A DNA stretch of 64,000 nucleotides from an uncultured Draconibacterium sp. (GCA_947492175.1 CANLMQ010000003.1:1-64000); one strand, 5' to 3'. Positions 6,589-16,395 are shown, counted from the stretch's first letter. Made by a program: numbers and translations. Notes: a model not told the origin generated them from the letters alone.

Positions 6589-7503
6589 ATGAGGTCGAAA
6601 AAAAACTTTGCTAAAATTATTACTGTTGTAGCGTTGGCTGCATTTTTAGGTAGTTGTCAGCAGTGCAATAAAAAGGTGCTTGATTCGGGGGTGGCTGTAA
6701 AATCCAAACCGGAATTAAATGATTTTTTCAAATACAAAGGTGATGGCTCTGTTATAGTGAGTGGCCATCGTGGAGGAAAAGGAGAGGGAGTTGCCGAAAA
6801 TAGTATTGAATTGTTTAAGCAGCTTACTGATCAAATGCCAATCGTTTTTGAGGTAGATCCCCGGTTGACAAAGGACAGTGTAATTATTTTGCTTCATGAC
6901 AATACGCTGGATAGGACAACAACAGGTACAGGAAAAGTTCAGGATTATACTTATGCTGAATTGCAGGAGCTTTGGTTGAAAGATGATGAAGGTGAGGTTA
7001 CAGAGTTTAAGATTCCTACTTTAAAGGATGCCATTGAATGGAGTAAGGGAAAAACAGTACTAAATCTGGATAAAAAAGATGTTCCGCTATGGATGACTGC
7101 AGATTTAATTAAGGAATTGGATGCTGATGATTATATAATGGTTACAGTGCATACGGGTGCACAATCAAGGTATTATTACGATAAATTTCCCGGTTTAATG
7201 CAGTCTGCTTTTTCACGGAATAAGAAAGAGTATGAAGATCTTGCAATTTGTGGAACTCCATGGGAGAATATGATTGCCTATGTGGGGCGAACTATCGATA
7301 AAAATAACTATTTAATAGTAGAAAAGTTAAGGGCGCATGGCGTAAGTTGTATGGTTTCGTATGCACCAACACACGATAAACTTAAAACAGTAGAAGAACG
7401 CAGGCAAGCTTATTTGGAAGAAATAAAAACAAAACCAGATATTATCGAGTCGGATCTGCCTCTTGAAATCTGGGAACTGGTGAGACCGGAAGAAACGAAG
7501 TAG
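6589..7503 (+). CDS. glycerophosphodiester phosphodiesterase, lipoprotein
   Basis: A 304-residue GDPD-family enzyme that cleaves glycerophosphodiesters to glycerol phosphate and an alcohol. The N-terminus is a lipoprotein signal (AAFLGSC, lipid on Cys23), so it is membrane-anchored outside the cytoplasm. Catalytic and metal residues are present: HRGG from His60, ENS at 70-72, the pair Glu88/Asp90 in FEVDPRLTKDS, and His103 in LHDNTLDRTT. The length fits the family. It is the first gene of the locus, in front of the SusC/SusD pair, so it is probably the enzyme that opens the imported phosphodiester. Teichoicase-like activity on glycerol or ribitol phosphate polymers is possible; the sequence alone does not decide the substrate. 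Confidence 0.93.
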   Translation: MRSKKNFAKIITVVALAAFLGSCQQCNKKVLDSGVAVKSKPELNDFFKYKGDGSVIVSGHRGGKGEGVAENSIELFKQLTDQMPIVFEVDPRLTKDSVIILLHDNTLDRTTTGTGKVQDYTYAELQELWLKDDEGEVTEFKIPTLKDAIEWSKGKTVLNLDKKDVPLWMTADLIKELDADDYIMVTVHTGAQSRYYYDKFPGLMQSAFSRNKKEYEDLAICGTPWENMIAYVGRTIDKNNYLIVEKLRAHGVSCMVSYAPTHDKLKTVEERRQAYLEEIKTKPDIIESDLPLEIWELVRPEETK

Positions 7504-7520
7504 TATCTATTAACATAAAA

Positions 7521-7625
7521 ATGTATTTGATTGACTAGGATTTTGGTGATTGGCCGAATCCTGAAGCAAAACCGGAAGAAATCTGTCCGGGTGGGAATGA
7601 ACTAGACTTTTCGATTAATTTTTAA
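7521..7625 (+). pseudogene. possible fossil tail of a coding sequence
   Basis: Between GDPD and the lipoprotein gene one frame reads MYLID, an amber stop, then DFGDWPNPEAKPEEICPGGN ELDFSINF and a stop. The composition after the amber stop looks like a real secreted-protein tail. It may be the 3' remnant of a deleted gene. It is too short to name. Confidence 0.25.
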
Positions 7626-7635
7626 TAATAAACCT

Positions 7636-9123
7636 ATGAAACGGATCATTTATTTTATGTTTTTTTCACTGGCCTTTACTTACATGGCCTGCGAGAAATT
7701 TGAAGAACCTAAGATCCCAAACATTAGTGACTGTGAACTCACTTTAAAAAATAAAGAGGGTATACCGTTATCCAGTGTTTGGGTTAAGCTCTATTACACT
7801 GACAAAAGGCCGGATTTTGTAGTTGATTCTACATTTACTTCGGTGCTTGGTGTCGGCTCTTTTCGAAGTTTGGAACCAAGAGAGTACGCTTTAAAAGCAT
7901 TTAACACAAACAATGAAGAGGTAGGAACAGAATCTATCGTTGTTCCCGATTCTGAAACACCCATTCAGATTGATTTGGAAATGGATGTTTTTGTTGAGAA
8001 CTATGGACTCAAAGTGAGAGTAGTTGATAACAGAGATAATCCTATTGTAGGGCGTAAAGTAGCCCTTTATACCGGGGGGGTAAATCCTGTATTTATTAAA
8101 GAAGCAATGACTGCTGAAGATGGAAGTGTTCTTTTTGCAAATACTGTGGTCGGAACCTACAATGTGTATGTGTATGATGACGATAATGTAATTGTTTATG
8201 AGCAGAGAACCAGTACTGTTGGAGCAAGTGAGGATAATGAAGAAGATTTTGTAATCCGTAAGATTTTCCACGACACTAAAGTTGTTATTACTGGATTTAT
8301 GCACGACCCTCGTGGTTCTGATAGTAAGGATGCCGGAACATTTTCGGGAGATGGTTATGAGCACGATGGAGAATATGAATATGTTCAGCTAATGGCTTTG
8401 GCAGATATTGATTTTACCGAAGAACCTTATGCAGTAGTTTGTACCAATTCGGGTGCACCAACAGAATATGGCTGGGCAGACGGAGTGTACAATATCGAAA
8501 ATAAAAAAGTTTACCAAATGAACCTGGAAACCGGTTCTGTGAAAAAAGGCCAGTATTTCTACATAGGTGGAAGTTCGCGTCGAATTGCCAGTTATTATGT
8601 GTTAAATGGAAGTCAGCAGCTGGATGAAGATAAGTTTTGGTCGGTTAACTATCATAACAAGCCTGGTGGAAATAATAACGGTGCTCCTAAAAAAGGAAGT
8701 GGGTTGTTAGGTAATGGTTCCGGGAAATCGGTTTCAACTGTAAAAAAATCTGCTCCCGATGGTATTGCTGTGTTTAAGGGAACTGTAGTTGACAAAAATA
8801 CCGTTCCGGTTGATGCCATATTTTATGGAACAACAGTTACATACGAGAATTATCAATTGCCGGATAACGATGTTTATAGCAGGGTAAATGAAGAGACCGG
8901 TGAAGAGCAGTTAATGTTCGGACAGGGAACTAATAATTTCTTGTTCCCGGTAGGAGCTCAGGATCAGGGAGATTTTATAAAGCTCGGAGGTAAGGTAACT
9001 CCAACCGAATGGCTTGTACCACGATCGGGAGTACAATTCAGATTTAACCTTAAAGAACGGCCGGGAGCTTCTGTTGCGGATATTGAAAATGCAGAAGACT
9101 GTACCGTGTTTGTAGATAAATAG
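7636..9123 (+). CDS. surface lipoprotein with Ig-like/carboxypeptidase-regulatory-like repeats, unknown function
   Basis: A 495-residue lipoprotein: signal MKRIIYFMFFSLAFTYMAC with Cys19 as the lipid site, followed by acidic EKFEEPK, a pattern linked to surface export in Bacteroidota. Residues ~33-110 and ~122-205 look like two beta-sandwich repeats (LTLKNKEGIPLSSVWVKLYY and VRVVDNRDNPIVGRKVALY). A larger region from ~215 (TKVVITGFMHDPRGSDSKDA, then EYEYVQLMALADIDF) faintly recalls lamin-tail-type beta domains. A GN- and GS-rich linker follows near 345-365, then a closing domain. It lies between the GDPD and susC genes, the slot often used for surface glycan- or ligand-binding proteins, so I infer a binding role for the phosphodiester substrate. 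No enzyme motif is seen. Confidence 0.7.
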   Translation: MKRIIYFMFFSLAFTYMACEKFEEPKIPNISDCELTLKNKEGIPLSSVWVKLYYTDKRPDFVVDSTFTSVLGVGSFRSLEPREYALKAFNTNNEEVGTESIVVPDSETPIQIDLEMDVFVENYGLKVRVVDNRDNPIVGRKVALYTGGVNPVFIKEAMTAEDGSVLFANTVVGTYNVYVYDDDNVIVYEQRTSTVGASEDNEEDFVIRKIFHDTKVVITGFMHDPRGSDSKDAGTFSGDGYEHDGEYEYVQLMALADIDFTEEPYAVVCTNSGAPTEYGWADGVYNIENKKVYQMNLETGSVKKGQYFYIGGSSRRIASYYVLNGSQQLDEDKFWSVNYHNKPGGNNNGAPKKGSGLLGNGSGKSVSTVKKSAPDGIAVFKGTVVDKNTVPVDAIFYGTTVTYENYQLPDNDVYSRVNEETGEEQLMFGQGTNNFLFPVGAQDQGDFIKLGGKVTPTEWLVPRSGVQFRFNLKERPGASVADIENAEDCTVFVDK

Positions 9124-9179
9124 TAGGCGGGCAAGGTGAGAACCTGTTGGTTAGCTCTCATAAAAAAGAAATAACAGTT

Positions 9180-12100
9180 ATGATAAAAAAATATAAAACA
9201 TTACTAAAACAATCTGCTTTTGTTTGTTTTAGTTTGATAATGCTTTGCTTTTTCTCACTTGATGTAAAGGCTGAAAAAGTTTTGAAAAGTGGAAACAAAA
9301 CTCAGGCTCCACAGGATAAACATGTTGTTACGGGTTCGGTTAAAGATGAAAGTGGAGAACCGTTGATTGGGGCAACCGTCGTTATTGTTGGAACAACTGA
9401 TGGTGCTACAACCGATGTTAACGGGCGCTTTAGTTTGCAGGTTTCGGCTGATAAAAATGAGCTGCTTGTGTCTTACATCGGATTTGAGGATTTAACTGTA
9501 AGTATTGATGGAAAAACTTCGATTGATATTGTTTTAAAAAGCAGTTTTTCTGAAATCGATGAAGTTGTTGTAGTTGGATATGGTACAGTAAAAAAGCGAG
9601 ACTTGATTGGTGCTGTCGATCAGATTGGGCAGGAAGCTTTGGAAGGCCGTGCAAATCCAAGTATTACCCGTACACTTCAGGGGCAAATACCAAACCTTAA
9701 CATTACTATGACTGATGGTAAGCCTAGTAGTAGTCCGAAATATAATGTAAGAGGACAAACTTCAATTGGAGCAGGTGGTAGTGCGCTGGTTTTGATTGAT
9801 GGTGTTGAAGGGGATCCAAACTCGGTAAATCCAGACGATGTTGAAAGTATTTCTGTTTTGAAAGATGCTTCTTCGGCAGCAGTTTACGGTGCCCGTGGTA
9901 CTTTCGGAGTAGTGCTTATTACTACAAAAAATGCAAAAGCCGGTGATGTGCAGGTGAAATATGACGGGAATGTTTCGTTTTATTCCCGTACTGTTGAGCC
10001 TTCTTTTGTAACCAACGGTTATGAATGGACCACTAATATGTTGCGTTCGTATCATGGTTATAGCGATTACAACGGAACCGATCCAACTTCAATCAATAAT
10101 ATTTTTCCTTTTAACCGTGCCTGGTACGATGAGTTAAAAAGAAGAAACGATAATCCGGAGCTTCCTAAAATAAGGGTTAATAATGATGGGCGTTACGAGT
10201 ATTTCGGAGATACAGATTGGAACAATCTTTTGTATGATGATTTGGTAACCGGTACAGATCATAAAATTAGTATTAATGGTGGTACTCAAAAAGCTTCCTA
10301 TTATGTTTCTGGAAGATATTTTACACAGGATGGTATTTACCGTTATGGTTCAGATGATATAGATCGTTACAACTTCCGCGGGAAAGGAGAAATTGAATTG
10401 AGTCCGAAGTTGAGGTTGACCAATAATTTCTCAATGGATTACATGGATTATAGTTATCCGCTTATGTCATACGGTGACGAATTGATTCAGCGTAACCTGG
10501 AGCACCAGGGGTTTCCGGTTGCAACGATGTATAATCCCGACGGAACATATACTTATTCGGCAATTTATACAGGAGTAGGTGATTTTCAGAATGGAACGTC
10601 ATTTCAGGATAGCAAAACAATGAACGTGCGAAATACGGTTGGTTTTGTTTATACACCGTTTAAAGCCATAGCAGTGAAAGGGGACTTTACTTATAGTAAT
10701 AAAGACTATCGTCGTTTCAGGGTAAACAGGTATGCACCTTATAGCGAAGGACCCGAAAAATTTGGAGAGAAAGGGCAGTCGTTAAGGCGTATGTGGAACC
10801 AGGAAACCAATTATACTGCTTCAAATTTAACAGTAGACTATAAACCCGATTTAGGAGAAGACCATAGTTTAGGAATACTGGGCGGTGTTAATGTCGAAAA
10901 TTCGGAGCAAAGAAGATATTACAACAGAAGAGATGGATATTTGTATCCGGATAAACCAAACTTTCTTCTTATGGATGGTGAAAATTATTTTATTGAAGAG
11001 AGAAGTGAGGACTGGGGATTTCTGGGAGTATTTTTTAGGGCGAATTACGCTTTTAAAGGAAAGTATTTAGTTGAATTTAGTACACGATATGATGGTTCTT
11101 CAAAATTCCCTGTTAACGAACAATGGGGGATGTTTCCATCCGGATCGATTGGTTGGAGAATTTCGGATGAGTCATTTATGGCGCAAACGAATAATTGGTT
11201 GAATAATCTAAAGTTGCGGGCTTCTGCCGGTACTTTGGGGAATGGTAATGTAAAACCTTATGATTATCTGGATTTGTTGAGTGTTTCTAAAACTCCTCAC
11301 TTGTTAGGAGGAGGATATCAAACCTATACAGAAATGCCTGCCACGGTACCCGATAATTTAACCTGGGAAAAAGCAACAACTTACAATGTTGGATTGGATG
11401 CAGATATGTTCGATGGTCGTTTAAGTCTAGGTTTAGACTTATATCAGCGCCGAACAACAGATATGTATGTTTACGGACCAAAATTACCGGAAGTTTACGG
11501 AGAGAATGCCCCAAAAGGAAACTATGCCGATTTAAAAACAAACGGCTGGGAGTTGGTAGTCGGTTGGAAGAATCGTACTATGTTGGCCGGCCGGCAGTTG
11601 TCGTATAATTTTAAGGTAATGTTGTGGGATAGCCAAAGTTGGATTACCAAATATATAGGGAATGATATTAACAGTTTGAGTTCTTATTACGATGGACAAA
11701 AGATTGGTGAAATTTGGGGGTACACAATCGATGGTTTATTTGCAAGTGCTGAAGAAATTGCCAGCCATGCTGATCAGGATATTTTTAAAGTGTCAAAAGG
11801 GCGTATTTGGTTGCCGGGAGATCTGAAATTCAGAGATATTGATGATACAGGAAGGATTGATAAAGGAAATAATACTTTGGATGATCATGGCGATTTAAGT
11901 GTTATCGGAAATTCAGAGGCACGTTACCAGTTCGGTGTAAATATGGGAGCAAATTATGCTGGATTCGGACTTAGTTTATTTTTCCAGGGAGTTGGGAAAA
12001 GAGATTGGTATCCTGATGTTGAGACAGGTTACTTCTGGGGGCAGTTCAACCGTCATTACGGGTATTACCCGACAGATCAGGTTGGAAACACGTGGATTGA

Positions 12101-12473
12101 AGGCGAAAACGAAGATCCTAATGCATACTGGCCTCGTTTGCGTTCGTATACTGCAACTTCGGGTAGTAAAACAATGGGAAATGCAAACAATCGTTACCTG
12201 CAGAATGCTGCTTATATAAGATTGAAGAATGTTACCCTTGATTATACACTTCCGAAAGATGTAGTAAATAAGTTGAAATTGGGAGGTGTGAAGTTTTATG
12301 TGACAGGTGAAAACCTACTTACCTTGACCGGTTTAACAAAACATACAAATAATTTCGATCCTGAAGTTATTGAGTCGGGAGACAGTGAATTTGCAAGTAA
12401 TAAAAATCGGGAGAATGGTTATAGCTACCCGATGTTGAAGAGTGTTACCGTTGGTGTTAATGTAACCTTTTAA
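9180..12473 (+). CDS. SusC/RagA-family TonB-dependent outer-membrane transporter
   Basis: A protein of about 1097 residues. I start it at the ATG at 9180 rather than an upstream TTG at 9147, because the ATG is followed directly by a signal peptide (KKYKTLLKQSAF... to VKA). Domains in order: carboxypeptidase-regulatory-like domain (VTGSVKDESGEPLIGATVVI), the SusC plug signature (VVVVGYGTVKKRDLIGAV, then RGTFGVVLITTK), and the long 22-strand barrel ending in VTVGVNVTF. There is no STN domain, so control is not through an anti-sigma factor. Its partners are the SusD gene 102 bases downstream and the upstream lipoprotein. In this locus the cargo is probably a glycerophosphodiester or polyol-phosphate oligomer rather than a glycan, which is an inference from the neighbours. 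Confidence 0.95.
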   Translation: MIKKYKTLLKQSAFVCFSLIMLCFFSLDVKAEKVLKSGNKTQAPQDKHVVTGSVKDESGEPLIGATVVIVGTTDGATTDVNGRFSLQVSADKNELLVSYIGFEDLTVSIDGKTSIDIVLKSSFSEIDEVVVVGYGTVKKRDLIGAVDQIGQEALEGRANPSITRTLQGQIPNLNITMTDGKPSSSPKYNVRGQTSIGAGGSALVLIDGVEGDPNSVNPDDVESISVLKDASSAAVYGARGTFGVVLITTKNAKAGDVQVKYDGNVSFYSRTVEPSFVTNGYEWTTNMLRSYHGYSDYNGTDPTSINNIFPFNRAWYDELKRRNDNPELPKIRVNNDGRYEYFGDTDWNNLLYDDLVTGTDHKISINGGTQKASYYVSGRYFTQDGIYRYGSDDIDRYNFRGKGEIELSPKLRLTNNFSMDYMDYSYPLMSYGDELIQRNLEHQGFPVATMYNPDGTYTYSAIYTGVGDFQNGTSFQDSKTMNVRNTVGFVYTPFKAIAVKGDFTYSNKDYRRFRVNRYAPYSEGPEKFGEKGQSLRRMWNQETNYTASNLTVDYKPDLGEDHSLGILGGVNVENSEQRRYYNRRDGYLYPDKPNFLLMDGENYFIEERSEDWGFLGVFFRANYAFKGKYLVEFSTRYDGSSKFPVNEQWGMFPSGSIGWRISDESFMAQTNNWLNNLKLRASAGTLGNGNVKPYDYLDLLSVSKTPHLLGGGYQTYTEMPATVPDNLTWEKATTYNVGLDADMFDGRLSLGLDLYQRRTTDMYVYGPKLPEVYGENAPKGNYADLKTNGWELVVGWKNRTMLAGRQLSYNFKVMLWDSQSWITKYIGNDINSLSSYYDGQKIGEIWGYTIDGLFASAEEIASHADQDIFKVSKGRIWLPGDLKFRDIDDTGRIDKGNNTLDDHGDLSVIGNSEARYQFGVNMGANYAGFGLSLFFQGVGKRDWYPDVETGYFWGQFNRHYGYYPTDQVGNTWIEGENEDPNAYWPRLRSYTATSGSKTMGNANNRYLQNAAYIRLKNVTLDYTLPKDVVNKLKLGGVKFYVTGENLLTLTGLTKHTNNFDPEVIESGDSEFASNKNRENGYSYPMLKSVTVGVNVTF

Positions 12474-12484
12474 ATTGTAAACTG

Positions 12485-12575
12485 ATGAAACGAGCATGTA
12501 GATTATCTTGCACGCAGGAGGATGATTATAAGTAAGTTCCATGAGTTGCCATAAAAAATAAACAATTATAAACGA
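12485..12575 (+). repeat. 91-base intergenic repeat, copy A (upstream of susD)
   Basis: This segment fills nearly all of the susC-susD gap and ends exactly at the susD ATG. An ungapped second copy at 23700-23790 ends exactly at the GlpT-type gene start. I count 9 differences in 91 bases, 8 of them transitions. Both copies contain AGGAGG and can be read as short peptides: MKRAC-type in one frame, and one ending in SKFHELP then TAA in another. It may be a duplicated leader/translation-initiation module, a small regulatory RNA element, or a scar of duplication. Confidence 0.8.
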
Positions 12576-14348
12576 ATGAAAAAAGTATTATTATATCTGA
12601 TATTGATTGGGAGTAGTGTTGTTTTTACCGGCTGCGATGATTTGCTGGAAAAAGATCCTATTCATGAGCTGAATGCATCAACGTTTTTCAGCAACGAAAA
12701 CGACCTTAAAATTTATTCATATTCTTTCTATAAATTTGGATTGCCCACAGCTAATACCATTGCTAAAACTGACGGTACTTCTGATTATGCTGCAATTAAT
12801 AATCCGAGCGACTTCATTGCCGGAGTTTGGAGTTCAGAAGATCAGAATGGTTGGTCTGTATCTGATTGGAATGATCTGAAAAATATAAATTATTTCCTTG
12901 AAAATATAAAGGATACTCCTGTTGATGAAAGTGTGCTGAAGCATTACGAAGGTTTAGCTCGTTTTTGGAGAGCGTTTTTTTATCTTCAAAAAGTGCAAAC
13001 ATTTGGCGATGTACCGTGGTACGACAAGGCGCTGGATCGCGATGATGAAGATTTGTATAAAGGCCGCGACAGTCGTGAGTATGTGATGGGTAAAGTATTG
13101 GAAGACATTAGTTTTGCCGCAGAAAACATGCGGGAAGTAAAAGACGGTTTCAGTAGTTTGGTTAATCGTTATACTGCGCTGGCATTAAAATCAAGAATTT
13201 GTTTGTACGAAGGAACTTATCGTAGGTATCATGCAGAGCTTGGGTTAAACGATTCGGATGCCTGGTTACGAGAGGCTGCAAATGCTGCTAGGGAATTAAT
13301 CGATTCAGGTAAGTATAACTTGTTGAATACAGGTAATCCGGCCAAAGATTACAGAACTTTGTTTACTTCCGAGAATCTTTCGGGAATTGGGGCAATTACG
13401 GGAGAAGTAATACTTGCACTTAATATGGATACCGATTCAAGAGAGTGGCACGATCTGACGTGGAATTTTAACTCGCCAACCAATGGTAGCCGCTGGTCGT
13501 TAATTAAACCTTTTGTCAATACTTATTTAATGAGAGATGGAAGTCGGTTTACCGACAAGTCGAATTACGACGAGATTGAGTTTGTCTCGGAAATGCGTAA
13601 TCGCGATTATCGACTAAGTCAGACTATTCGTACCGAGGGGTATAAACGGGCAGATGGTGTTATAGCGCCTCCCGATTTTGCTGTAACGTTAACAGGATAT
13701 CATATTATGAAATGGAGTTTGGATGACGCGTGGCACGATGGACAAGGTCAGTGTACAAACAGCATTCCTGTTTTTCGTTATGCAGAAGTTTTGTTGAATT
13801 ATGCGGAAGCAAAGGCAGAACTTGGCGAGTTTGGTACTGCAGAATGGAATGAAACAATAAAGCCACTGCGCGAACGTGCCGGTGTTTTGGGTGTGGAGCC
13901 TGCAACAGCAGATAATTATTTGCAATCAACTTTCTTCGCTGGTATAAATGATAAGTATTTGTTGGAAATAAGAAGAGAGCGTGGCATTGAGCTATGTTTT
14001 GAAGGTTTGCGTTACCAGGATTTGATGCGTTGGAAGCTGGGAGAGTTGCTTGATTCTGAGACATTGAAGTGGCAAGGAATCTATATCCCTGAATTGGGTG
14101 TTAATTACGATTTGAATGGAGATGCTATTCCGGACTTTAGCGTAGTAGAATCAATGCCATCCAGTCCAACAGCGGGTGTAAAATATGTAGTACTGGGAGC
14201 AAACATTACAAGAACGGCAAGCGGACATCTTGAATGGGCTTACAATGTGAACCGAAAATGGGAAGACAAAAAGTATCTAAGGCCAATTCCAAAAGATGCT
14301 ACTTTGTTGAATCCTAATTTATTACCTCAAAACCTAGGTTGGGAATAA
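12576..14348 (+). CDS. SusD/RagB-family outer-membrane lipoprotein
   Basis: A 590-residue lipoprotein (signal ending VVFTGC, Cys20, then DDLLEKDP, the usual SusD start). It has the SusD-type TPR-like helical body, including ARFWRAFFYLQKVQTFGDVPWY and the C-terminal RRERGIELCFEGLRYQDLMRWK signature, ending in YLRPIPKDATLLNPNLLPQN. SusD proteins form the lid on the SusC barrel and bind the substrate before import. It is paired with the SusC gene just upstream and separated from it by a 91-base repeat that recurs elsewhere in the locus. Substrate unknown; see the locus-level inference. Confidence 0.95.
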   Translation: MKKVLLYLILIGSSVVFTGCDDLLEKDPIHELNASTFFSNENDLKIYSYSFYKFGLPTANTIAKTDGTSDYAAINNPSDFIAGVWSSEDQNGWSVSDWNDLKNINYFLENIKDTPVDESVLKHYEGLARFWRAFFYLQKVQTFGDVPWYDKALDRDDEDLYKGRDSREYVMGKVLEDISFAAENMREVKDGFSSLVNRYTALALKSRICLYEGTYRRYHAELGLNDSDAWLREAANAARELIDSGKYNLLNTGNPAKDYRTLFTSENLSGIGAITGEVILALNMDTDSREWHDLTWNFNSPTNGSRWSLIKPFVNTYLMRDGSRFTDKSNYDEIEFVSEMRNRDYRLSQTIRTEGYKRADGVIAPPDFAVTLTGYHIMKWSLDDAWHDGQGQCTNSIPVFRYAEVLLNYAEAKAELGEFGTAEWNETIKPLRERAGVLGVEPATADNYLQSTFFAGINDKYLLEIRRERGIELCFEGLRYQDLMRWKLGELLDSETLKWQGIYIPELGVNYDLNGDAIPDFSVVESMPSSPTAGVKYVVLGANITRTASGHLEWAYNVNRKWEDKKYLRPIPKDATLLNPNLLPQNLGWE

Positions 14349-14388
14349 GTCATAAATGGTTAGTTAGAATTCGTAGTAGTTGAATTCC

Positions 14389-14420
14389 GAAGAGGGGTTG
14401 CCACAGGCAATACCCTCTTC
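14389..14420. other. intercistronic hairpin after susD
   Basis: GAAGAGGG and CCCTCTTC arms enclose an inner TTGCC-ACA-GGCAA stem, with a small G/TA bulge. No U-run follows, so it looks less like a terminator and more like an mRNA stabiliser or attenuator that lets the susCD message accumulate over the downstream genes. Confidence 0.55.
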
Positions 14421-14504
14421 CTTGTTAATGTAAATTGGTTAGAGAATATAATATGAAACAACCAGTTTCAAGTCCTTTTTAACAATAAACAAAAATCTGA
14501 AACT

Positions 14505-16058
14505 ATGAAAAGTGTTTTTGAAAAGATGAGTTATTATTTGATGGTGCTGGGAATCGCATTTGTATTAGTGCAGTGCGACTCGGATGATGAAACTGAAATG
14601 GTTCCTCAACCAGATCCGGAAACAGAAGTGGAAGGAATTACCCTGAAGCCGGGAATGGATTTGTGTGGGATTATTAGTGATCAGGACGGAAATCCGGTGT
14701 CGGGAGTAGTGGTTACAGATGGGTTTTCCTGTGTGCTTACCGACAGTGATGGTATTTATCAGATGAAAAAAGATAATGAGGCTAAGTTTGTGTATTATTC
14801 AACTCCGGCAGATTACAAAGTTGCTACTTACTCTGAAACAAATAATGTGGCAAAATTTTATACTAAGCTGAGTGCTGGTAAAAGATATGATTTTAAACTG
14901 GAAAAACTGCCTGTCGTAGAAACTGAATTTACATTGACAGCCATTGGTGATCCGCAGCCTTATAGCTCTGCCGACTTCAATCGCTTTAATGCAGAAACGA
15001 TTGAAGATTTGAGTGATTATTTTAACGGTTGGTCTGAACCTGTATATAGTATTGTTTTAGGTGATTTGGTGAGCGATTCTCCCGGTTTGTACGGGCAAAT
15101 GCATTATGCGCTGGGCACCACAAATATGACAACTTTTACTGCAATAGGAAACCACGATAAAACTGCACAGTCAAATAAAGATTTACCCCGTACGAGTGAG
15201 AAATACATGTCGACTTTCGGACCGGTTAACTATTCGTTCAATCGTGGAGATGTTCACTTTGTATGCCTTGATAATGTTATCTATTCAAATTCGTCGTCAT
15301 ATAGCGGAGGGTTTTTGACGCAACAAATTGCATGGTTGCAAGCCGATTTGTCTCATGTTTCAAAAGATAAAATGATAATTGTTTATTATCATATTCCTTT
15401 GCGAGGTTCTGAAAGTATAATAAATCGAAATCGTTTTTTGCAATCGCTTGAAGGTTTTGCTGAAGTTCATTTGATGAGTGGTCATACGCATTACAACGAA
15501 AATTTTGAGATTGTAAGTCAGGTACAAGCCTACGAGCACGTTCATGCGGCTGCTTGTGGTTCGTGGTGGAAATCTACCATAAATGGAGACGGCACACCCA
15601 ATGGTTATGCCGTTTATGAAATATCGGGAGCCACCATTAAAAACTGGTACTACAAGCCAACGTTTTTAGCCCCTGAATTTCAGATTCGCTTGCATAAAGG
15701 GGATGCTGTTTTTGGCGGTAGTAACGGATTTTATTCGTACGATCTTGCTGCTAATTCCATTATTGCCAATGTGTGGAACGCTGATAAGAATTGGAAAATT
15801 GAGGCCTATGAAGATGGGGTGAAGGTTGCGAATTTAACCCGGTTATCTGATAGTCTGAGAGATGCGTGGTCGTTGGGGTATCATATTGGTGTTCTGAATA
15901 GAAATCCCAAAAACTATAGTCCTCCATCTAAGCATTTGTTTTTGCACCGCATGGTAAATAGTGAGGCAGAGTTGGAGATTCGGGCTACTGATCCTTTCGG
16001 AAATGTATACAAACAAAATGAAATAGTTTCTGATTATAGTTCTGCTGTTTCGTATTAG
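14505..16058 (+). CDS. calcineurin-like metallophosphoesterase lipoprotein
   Basis: A 517-residue lipoprotein (signal ending LVQC, Cys24). Residues ~47-135 are a carboxypeptidase-regulatory-like N-domain (LCGIISDQDGNPVSGVVVTD). The metallophosphoesterase core carries the dimetal ligands: GDPQ (148-151), GDL (186-188), GNHD (215-218), YYHIP (294-298) and GHTH (326-329). A beta-rich C-domain follows. This three-part layout is the usual calcineurin N/Metallophos/C arrangement of Bacteroidota. Such enzymes hydrolyse phosphomonoesters or diesters. Its location after susD suggests it works in the periplasm or at the surface on the same phosphodiester as the GDPD. The exact bond cut is unknown. Confidence 0.9.
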   Translation: MKSVFEKMSYYLMVLGIAFVLVQCDSDDETEMVPQPDPETEVEGITLKPGMDLCGIISDQDGNPVSGVVVTDGFSCVLTDSDGIYQMKKDNEAKFVYYSTPADYKVATYSETNNVAKFYTKLSAGKRYDFKLEKLPVVETEFTLTAIGDPQPYSSADFNRFNAETIEDLSDYFNGWSEPVYSIVLGDLVSDSPGLYGQMHYALGTTNMTTFTAIGNHDKTAQSNKDLPRTSEKYMSTFGPVNYSFNRGDVHFVCLDNVIYSNSSSYSGGFLTQQIAWLQADLSHVSKDKMIIVYYHIPLRGSESIINRNRFLQSLEGFAEVHLMSGHTHYNENFEIVSQVQAYEHVHAAACGSWWKSTINGDGTPNGYAVYEISGATIKNWYYKPTFLAPEFQIRLHKGDAVFGGSNGFYSYDLAANSIIANVWNADKNWKIEAYEDGVKVANLTRLSDSLRDAWSLGYHIGVLNRNPKNYSPPSKHLFLHRMVNSEAELEIRATDPFGNVYKQNEIVSDYSSAVSY

Positions 16059-16395
16059 ATCTGTTTGTATTGTTGTAAATATGTTGAATATGAGTTTGTT
16101 GAAGTTGAGGAGTGTTTTTTTAACTGATTTATGTGCTGGTAGATAGCGTATTGTTTCAAGTGTTTACGTTTTCTGTTCTTTGTGTAAAATGTTAAGAAAA
16201 GAAAAAAAACATTGCATTTAAAGTTTTGTTTTGTTTTTAAGGTTTCTTTTTGTTTATATTTGGTGTGGATAACGAAACAAAAGAAAAGAAAAAGAAACAA
16301 TATTGACTTTGGTGGCTTCGTAATCCGAATCTGATGGAGGATGTTGTTTTCTGAAAAAACAAACGATTTTATTATAAGAACTAGGTATAGAATTT
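16059..16395. other. 337-base gap before glpD: promoter region, no gene
   Basis: AT-rich sequence with a purine-rich stretch of AAAG/AAAC runs around 16270-16300 and a -7 box (next entry). No open frame with protein-like composition and no strong terminator were seen after the phosphoesterase gene. Confidence 0.5.
16255..16262 (+). promoter_or_regulatory. -7 box of the glpD-to-tkt operon
   Basis: TATATTTG matches TAnnTTTG, with a TTTG at 16230-16233 (21-base spacer), close to the Bacteroidota -33/-7 layout. It would give the catabolic genes from 16396 their own transcript. Confidence 0.5.

Noticed and set aside
7891..8364. 157-codon minus-strand frame
   Set aside because: It lies wholly inside the lipoprotein gene and has shadow composition.
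9147..9179. TTG start for the first susC
   Set aside because: The in-frame ATG at 9180 is followed directly by a normal signal peptide; the extra eleven residues are not signal-like.
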